A stretch of DNA of 64,000 bases from Prostheceraeus crozeri (Eukaryota > Platyhelminthes > Polycladida > Euryleptidae), in the NCBI GenBank assembly GCA_907163375.1, contig CAJQUW010001668.1, positions 62,001-126,000 on the forward strand, in the 5' to 3' direction. Shown here piece after piece: positions 57,943 through 64,000 of this stretch. The translations under genes and the position numbers were made by a program. Positions within the stretch are counted from its first letter, which is position 1. Every line of letters starts with the position of its first letter. The notes under the pieces were generated by a model. The model saw only the letters and a program-made list of their open reading frames with translations, did not search any database and was not told where the DNA came from.

Positions 57943-57990
57943 GCCTGCTGATCATTCCTGATTTCGGTAGAATGGCGTCTATTCAAGTCT
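57943..57990 (+). ncRNA. Hammerhead-like, damaged core (unit b)
   Basis: GCCTG then CTGATCA (57948-57954); GAA follows, then TGGCGTCTATTCAAG. The key G of CUGANGA reads C. Probably inactive. Confidence 0.5.
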
Positions 57991-58095
57991 GCTTTCATTT
58001 TGTACTGAGGATGTAGCTCAAGATTGCGTGATTCCAGAGTAAAGTATAAGGTGCAATCCTTAATTATAGATGAATTTCAAGGTCATGGTGTGCAA

Positions 58096-58440
58096 TGAAT
58101 AGAAAGATGTCATCAGGCCTGAACAATTTAAACACAGAAATTCCTTATCAGCCGCATGCGCTGCCTTTCTCCCTACAAGGGCTCGTCAGTGCGGCTCATA
58201 ATGGACCAAACTAGCTTTTGACATCAGGAATAGCTGAAGAAGCTGAAGGACTGCACAGTGCACAACAGGCTGCTCTGCGTTTATTTATCCTGACTTCGCA
58301 GGAGGCTAATAATCATAAAGATTGCAGAGTGCCAGCTCGCCTGGATATGGAATAGAAATATGTCCTTAGACTTGAACCGCTTAAGCAAAAAACTTCCTTG
58401 GCAGCCGGATACGCAGAGTTTTGATCTGTGAATAGCCATG
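58096..58440. repeat. Repeat family Y, tandem partial dimer
   Basis: GAATAGAAAGATGTC...CTGAACAATTTAA at about 58096 recurs as GAATAGAAATATGTCC...CTTGAACC at about 58350, a period near 254 bases. AGCTGAAGGACTGCACA and GAGTGCCAG align with 40130-40430. Confidence 0.75.
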
Positions 58441-58714
58441 TCACCAGTGCATTATTGACGGTACGGTATTAAGTTCGACCTTTTCATTTAACGATTAGTC
58501 CTGCCAGACTGTAGGCCTGTATTACCCACCACTATCGGTATCCTACACATAGGAAAATCAAGGAAGAAGACCGCAGATCAAATTGAAGCGTCAGGTGAAG
58601 AGGTCAATTTTTCGTTGCACCGCGGTCTCAAAATGGCTCTACTCTGCGACAAAGATAAACAACACTGCTTGAGACTGTTCTGTTCATGGCGGGGAGCACA
58701 ACATCACATTTTTG

Positions 58715-59105
58715 TTGTTTTGTTTGGTCTAGAGATGACATCTTTAATACTGATGGTCACGGTTAGAACTAGTACCGAAGGGCAAGAAGATCCATTTTCC
58801 ATTGAACGTAATGCAAATTGAAGTCTGAATTCTGACAAACCAGATCATTGACACCGCATTGAACGTGCATAGTCAGCAAATTCAGATAGTAAGGTGTCGA
58901 ACGATGTGAATAATATTTCCATTTGACAAATCTATCGTGGAGAAACATTGAGTCAAAGATAGGTGCTGCTCACTTGGCAGATGTTCAGACTTCAATATTA
59001 AAGCGGTAACTGATGTTTTCCCTAATACAACTTTCCTCACAAAGTGCGCGCACTTGGCCAATCACGTAAACCAAAGAGAGACATATCCCTTCCCCTCTCT
59101 TTACT
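58715..59105 (+). repeat. Dispersed repeat family Z, copy 3
   Basis: TTTGGTCTAGAGATGAC..., GAACGTAATGCAAATTGAAG, TCTGAATTCTGACAAAC and GCGCACTTGGCCAATCACG align with copy 2. It lies 1.7 kb from copy 2 in the same orientation with families X and Y between them. Confidence 0.75.
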
Positions 59106-60849
59106 ATTGCATGCAGTGGCTGAGACAGAAACGCGTCACCTGTAGAGTAACCGCGACAGCCGAATCCATCTCTGTGCTCAAGGTCCACAAGGAAAACTGG
59201 TTCATCCTTTATCCGTCAATCCAACCCTGCTTAATGAAATCAGGGGTCCGTCCATATAGAAGCCGTTTAGAAATACTGACATTGACAGAAAATACAAAGA
59301 ATTAAAGATAGAGTGACTGAGTCCAAACAAAAATGTTCATCCTTTAAGCTGCGCGTGAATTCCTAAAATTTGTAGACTTAATAAATCGGTAAATGAACTG
59401 TGTTAAAAGAATCTTCAATTCTAGAATCGAAAGTAAACATTTCGTCAATTTATATCATTCAATATTCATGGAGGAATGCAGGGAAGATCCCTTAATGACA
59501 GTTTCATTTGCATTTCAGATTCTGATAACAACCTCTACCTTAAGAAACTCATCCTCAACCTATCCCTCTTAGTCATAAAACTCGTCTAAATAATATTCTC
59601 AGTCGTTACTTTCGGTTGAAAGCAGAAGAAATTTCTCAATATCTTCATGCTTCAATCACCGCATTATTAAATTCCAACATTCCTCAGTTTTAACAAGACT
59701 GATTCGTATTAAATTGTCTTAAATAGATTAAAACATTCAAACATTCAAAGCATTCTCTCCCATTATGGAATTAAATTTCTTTTGATTTCAAAGTTTGAGA
59801 AATTACAAAAGTTTCTTTACGTCAACGTACACTTGTAAAAAATAAATGAAAAACGAAAGAAAATTCATCAATTCAATTATCTTAGTGACACTGAGCCTGT
59901 CCTGTTAAGTTGCGTGTCAGCAAGTGTCATTTATTCAATTTTCAGTAATATGAATGATAAAATGTCAATATACACAATGTACGTGTACATGCAATGTGTT
60001 CATAAAATAAATAAGTTGGACAGCACATTGTTCAATAGCATATCCTACACTTATTGGACCATCATTCAATAACATTTACTTTAATCAGTGATGCGCTATG
60101 TGACATCCCTCTCCATTCTCATCAACCCCGAATTGTAAGTGATCCGGGTAGCCACCGAAAACAAATAATTTGAAAAAAATTGAAATCCAAAAAAGTACTT
60201 GAGTTTCTAATAGCTCTGCAGACCTTATTTCTGAATCTTTCTTAACTGGATTGGCACCATCAGATAAAGCAGATCGTTATCTATCACAGCAATATTTCAA
60301 ATTTTTGATACTGTATGATATGCAGTCAGGAGCGAGCTTAGAATAAGGCGATCCGTTTTCATTAAATAGGACCCACCATGCAGGTAAGCAGGTATTTTTG
60401 AAAATTCAAGTGGCTGAGGGAAAGTTTCGGTCATATACTACAATTGAGTCAAAAAGGAAGGTCAACCTATTGCTAGAACCTATAAAACATCGCTTAGGGA
60501 AAAGAGTAAAAAATTTTGTACGAGGCCTCTTCAACAGTGTATCCATTTGGATGAGGAGTTACCGTTATGTTTCTGCACGATTTGCAGCACGACCGAGCAA
60601 ACATCCGACTACACGAAATCTTCACAAGTCTTCAAAAATGTCTTTTTGACTTGCATTCAGCACCCCTCTAGTCTCCTGATTCAATCAAACGCACTCCCAG
60701 TATTGTCTTAGGACGCTTTCACATCGTTTTCAGAGTTATCCACCATTTGATTTTCAGTAGATTAAAAAAAGTAAAATTCAAATTTATAATGGCTATTTGT
60801 AATGACCGAGTTGGTGAAAACGGATTTCACCTTTGGAAAGTGTATTGGA
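59106..60849. other. Intronic DNA, nothing recognised
   Basis: An 83-residue basic plus frame at 60398-60649 has no domain I recognise. Confidence 0.4.
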
Positions 60850-61640
60850 ATCGCAGCTTCGTGCTCGTAAGATATCATAAACAATAATAGTTTAGCCAAA
60901 ATAAAGAAAAAACTCAAATTAAGTGCACAAATGAAATAGAAATGTGATATTCTTATGAATTGTACAAATCATATTTGAAATTAATTAATGGTTTTAAGCT
61001 GAAAAGTCCTCAGTGCAATTTTAACAATAACTTTCTTAGTACATCTTAACTTTATAGCTTTGTATCACAACTTTTTTCAATTCTACTTATCTATAATCAT
61101 ATCATCATTTAATTTTCTATTTCTTGTATTTACTTTGCTTAGATATTGTCCGTCCTTACTTAACTGGCATCATTTCTAATTTTTTGTAAGTCCTTTTCGT
61201 GTTCTTGATTCTGAGTCATTGCTTTTTGTAGACATTTGCGTAGCCACAGCATTAAGCAGAAATTTTTCCATTGTCTATTGTGCTGTTGCTTGTTATTTCT
61301 ACAATGCCAGGTTTATTGTCGTCAGTCTTGTGTCATGTCATTGTCAATCTGATAAGTGTTCTTTTCGTTGTGCGCACTGTGCAATTCAGTCCAGCGTAGT
61401 CCCTGAAGAGAAGATAGCCGAAACATGTGTCTCGTTCAATATACATGTACGCTTAAAAAACAACGGTATTTCTTTTTATCTATAAATGCTGTAAGGATCA
61501 AGCTTCTTCGTGAAATATCATAATTAATAATATTTTAGCTAAAATAATGAGAAAAATTCAAATCAAGTGCACATATGAAATAGAAGCGTGATATTAGTGT
61601 ACAAATGATATTTGAAATTAATTAATGTTTTCAAGGTGAA
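60850..61640. repeat. 150-base direct repeat flanking a 0.5-kb insert
   Basis: 60850-61005 and about 61500-61640 share AGTGCACA.ATGAAATAGAA, GTACAAAT.ATATTTGAAATT and AATTAATG in direct orientation with moderate divergence. The DNA between them includes an 88-residue frame (61219-61485) and a ribozyme-like motif at 61383-61450. Either an old tandem duplication received an insertion, or the repeats are the terminal repeats of a retroelement. Confidence 0.6.
61383..61450 (+). ncRNA. Hammerhead-like motif (CTGAAGA...GAAAC)
   Basis: AGCGTAGTCCCTGAAGAGAAG then ATAGCCGAAACATGTGTCTCG, and a second ACATGT before ACGCT. CTGAAGA and GAAA fit the hammerhead core; ACATGT pairs perfectly with the downstream ACATGT as stem III and AGCG can pair CGCT. 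The base pair next to the cleavage site is mismatched and stem II is weak. Similar motifs are known in Penelope-like elements. Confidence 0.5.
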
Positions 61641-64000
61641 AACTCAAATGCTGTCAGTCTTTTCATTAGTAGCCGTTGGATTCATTGTAGGAGAAACAAT
61701 TGTCCTACCAACCATGCCGAGAAGAGTTCAGAACATGAGAATAGGATCTTAGAACAATCAATCTAGTATTAACATCAATTGCCTCACTCGATGCTGATTC
61801 ATCCTGATTCATCATAGATGAAAAATCGTAAATCGATACACGGAATTACTTAGCAATTATCCACCGACGAATTGACCGTTGATTTGAGTGCAACTTCTCT
61901 CAGTATCTTCGCTTGATGAAGCATAGCGATAAGAAAATAATCATTTCACACGCAATTTCTCCCTGATTCATAAAAATTATAAGCCGATCCCCTTCCTTAG
62001 CTTCCAATGCGCGTGATAGATTCTGATTTCGATGACTTGCTGTTTACGATAAAAGATTCTGAAGAAAATGACTTTCTCCTCCTAATATATTTATCACATC
62101 CTTTTGATGAATTCAATGCCAGCCATCCACGTTACTTACTTCACTCACTTCCATCAAGATGTAGGAGATTTTTTGTTTCGCCGATGGTCACCTTTAGCTA
62201 TCAACGCTATCAGCAATCCATTTATGTCACGTCTTGAAATTATGTAAGAAAATGTCATCACCTATGTCATTATCAATTTTCTTGCAGCTTTTCTTCCATG
62301 AAAATCTTTGCAAACAGAAAATGCATTGCACTCAAAGAAAAAGTCATTGGGTGCTGTTCTTTGCGAATTATTTCCGTAGGTGAAACTAGTCCAAAAATAT
62401 TGAGTTATTAATCATGACATTCATATTGCATTCTAATAAACCAATAAGTGTATTATATGCTGTGTAAATGTGTTGAGTATAGTTCGTTTAGAGTGATCGC
62501 AATTTTTAGAATGTACTTCGAAATATGATGACAAGTATTAGTCACTTCGAATATTAAGACCACTGCGATATCGACTATGATTTTAAGCGTTTTTTCACAT
62601 TATAGGAAAAACATTTCGAAGACCACAAAGTCTAGATTTTTCTAGTGCTTTTAGTTCCCTTTTTCGGAAACTTTGGAGGAGTCTAAGGAACTCTGTCAAG
62701 TTCTAGAAAATGTTGTAGGCCTAATCGTCTCAATAGTCACAACAATTACATAGATCTTTAACCGGGATTATTCTATTGCAGTGCAATCAAAAGGTTTACG
62801 TTCTTAGAATCTTGGAAGCTAGAATGGTTTTTACGTTATTCAAAATTTGATTGAAAACGATACGAATTCACAACCAGCTAACAGAATAAACTGCCACATA
62901 TTCTTAAAATATACAAGCATCACTGGCAATTGCTGTGATCTTCTAGAAATTCGCAGCAGATGAAGAACGTCTGATGTGCATTTATATTAATCAGATAATG
63001 TAATACAGGAGCGGTTCGTGAGAGGAAAGTTTGAGTCTTATAAAAGACAGTGTATGTAAGTGTCATCAGTTCAGTGAATGCCAATGTAGCCGCCTGGATT
63101 GAGGTCATAGGAAAGCTTGGAATGCTGCAGGTAATAATCGAACACCTGGCTGAGAGTTAGAAAAAGCAGCGGTATCAAAAGACAAAAGCGATTACGCATT
63201 ATTGAGGCGAATGCGAGCGACTGTGACAGACAGTGCCGTAATGACAGTACGGGAAGAGATTTTGCGTTCAGTGACCGGAAAACCTCAGCGGCTCACGGGT
63301 CTAGAATCCACCTCTTTCTCAAAAGGTCAACAGGTCACTATACGTGTTTTTTCTAAATTTCCACGCCCAGGGTCGGGATGTCTTCAAACAGGGTGCGACC
63401 CGCTGAATTGGTGACCCGACAATATTTTCCTATTGCTATTACAGCAGTCACTTGAGATTTCAAACTTCTACTTTTCCGTCAAATGAAATATCTATTTTAA
63501 AAATTTAAGCTGTAATCTGCATCTCATCATTCGTATCTGGAAGAAAGTATGAGAAAAATAATTGGACCCTTATATTGCTTCTCTACTAGACCCTAATCTA
63601 ATCTTCCCATAAATTTGTGACAACCTGAAGAGGAAGATTGTATAGAGAAGATTGCTTCCTTTGTCATTACTCGCAGTGCGCGAGAAAACCTTTTCCTCAG
63701 AGTTTCTCCTATTTTACTCTTTAATTTCTTCCTACAGTTTGCGGTGTACGCCTAAATATATACATCATTTATGGAGACGCAAGAAATTTTCTCAAGAGAA
63801 AATAGTCTACATGCATCAACGACACATGCATGCTAGGTTCGGTAACAGTCTTGCAAAAATGAAGTCTCATGAACTGGTGTTTGATCACTTCCACCACTTT
63901 TGCTGATAACTCATTACTGACCATTGTTTGGTGGCAACGATTAAAAACATGCCATGATTTGAATGAAAACAAAACTAGAAGGGATGATATGCAGTACTTG
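61641..64000. other. Intronic DNA, nothing recognised
   Basis: The less AT-rich patch at 63190-63420 holds a 70-residue plus frame without a known domain. I looked for the preceding DAPK ankyrin exon on the minus strand here and did not find one. Confidence 0.45.

Larger units (their letters stand above)
57640..58030 (+). repeat. Hammerhead-bearing repeat, copy 4 (tandem, 265-base period)
   Basis: Opposite orientation to copies 1-3. Two ribozyme-like units (57676-57728 and 57943-57990) are spaced 265 bases, so the array is at least a partial dimer. Both have core substitutions. Confidence 0.75.

Noticed and set aside
63190-63415. Less AT-rich plus frame of 70 residues near the window end, considered as a DAPK exon or gene
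   Set aside because: It is on the opposite strand to the gene and has no ankyrin or other recognisable pattern.

Overview
This window is AT-rich metazoan DNA, almost all of it intron and transposon debris. The only host gene I can support runs on the minus strand. Six 99-base exons, each exactly one 33-residue ankyrin repeat with phase-0 ends, lie at 56732-56830, 45621-45719, 33854-33952, 24315-24413, 23316-23414 and 5813-5911 (transcript order is right to left). All six have AG acceptors and GT donors. Their order and signature residues match six consecutive repeats of the death-associated protein kinase (DAPK1) ankyrin domain, from the repeat reading 'GE..H.A' to the one reading 'G.TPLH'. 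The kinase domain and first repeats should lie beyond base 64000, and the ROC-COR and death domains before base 1. Introns between these exons are 0.9 to 17.4 kb and hold everything else. I cannot name the species. One exon per repeat, abundant hAT-type MITEs, Tc1/mariner elements, CR1/L2-type LINEs, Penelope-like elements and tRNA-SINEs suggest an invertebrate.

Layout by region. 1-6 kb: end of a deleted hAT element with a BED-finger exon, a ribozyme-bearing repeat, and two hAT-like MITEs. 7-10 kb: dispersed repeats and tRNA-derived SINEs. 14-23 kb: a possible ACCGGT element, a 5'-truncated LINE, a MITE, a nearly whole Tc1 element, and a large foldback element. 23-27 kb: two exons, a piggyBac-like MITE, an 832-base MITE inserted in a SINE, and Penelope and LINE fragments. 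27-32 kb: a 43-base minisatellite, then a hAT-ended element containing a 3-kb LINE with ORF1, endonuclease and reverse transcriptase. 33-40 kb: a second deleted hAT copy, an exon, more MITEs, a mariner-type element that forms a GC-rich island, and satellite monomers. 40-44 kb: a Penelope-like block with inverted ends and a GIY-YIG domain. 45-56 kb: two exons, nested SINE and MITE insertions, and two LINE tails. 57-64 kb: monomers of three repeat families, then a region with a 150-base direct repeat.

The most unusual content is catalytic-RNA-like sequence. A dispersed 265-300-base repeat, partly tandem, carries a hammerhead ribozyme fold (near 2423, 34350, 38372, 57676 and 57943), like the small retrozymes described in animals. 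Separately, a tRNA-headed SINE carries a CUGAUGA...GAAA hammerhead-like core (9800, 50144), and a related motif lies at 61383. These are sequence readings by eye; folding and database comparison were not run.
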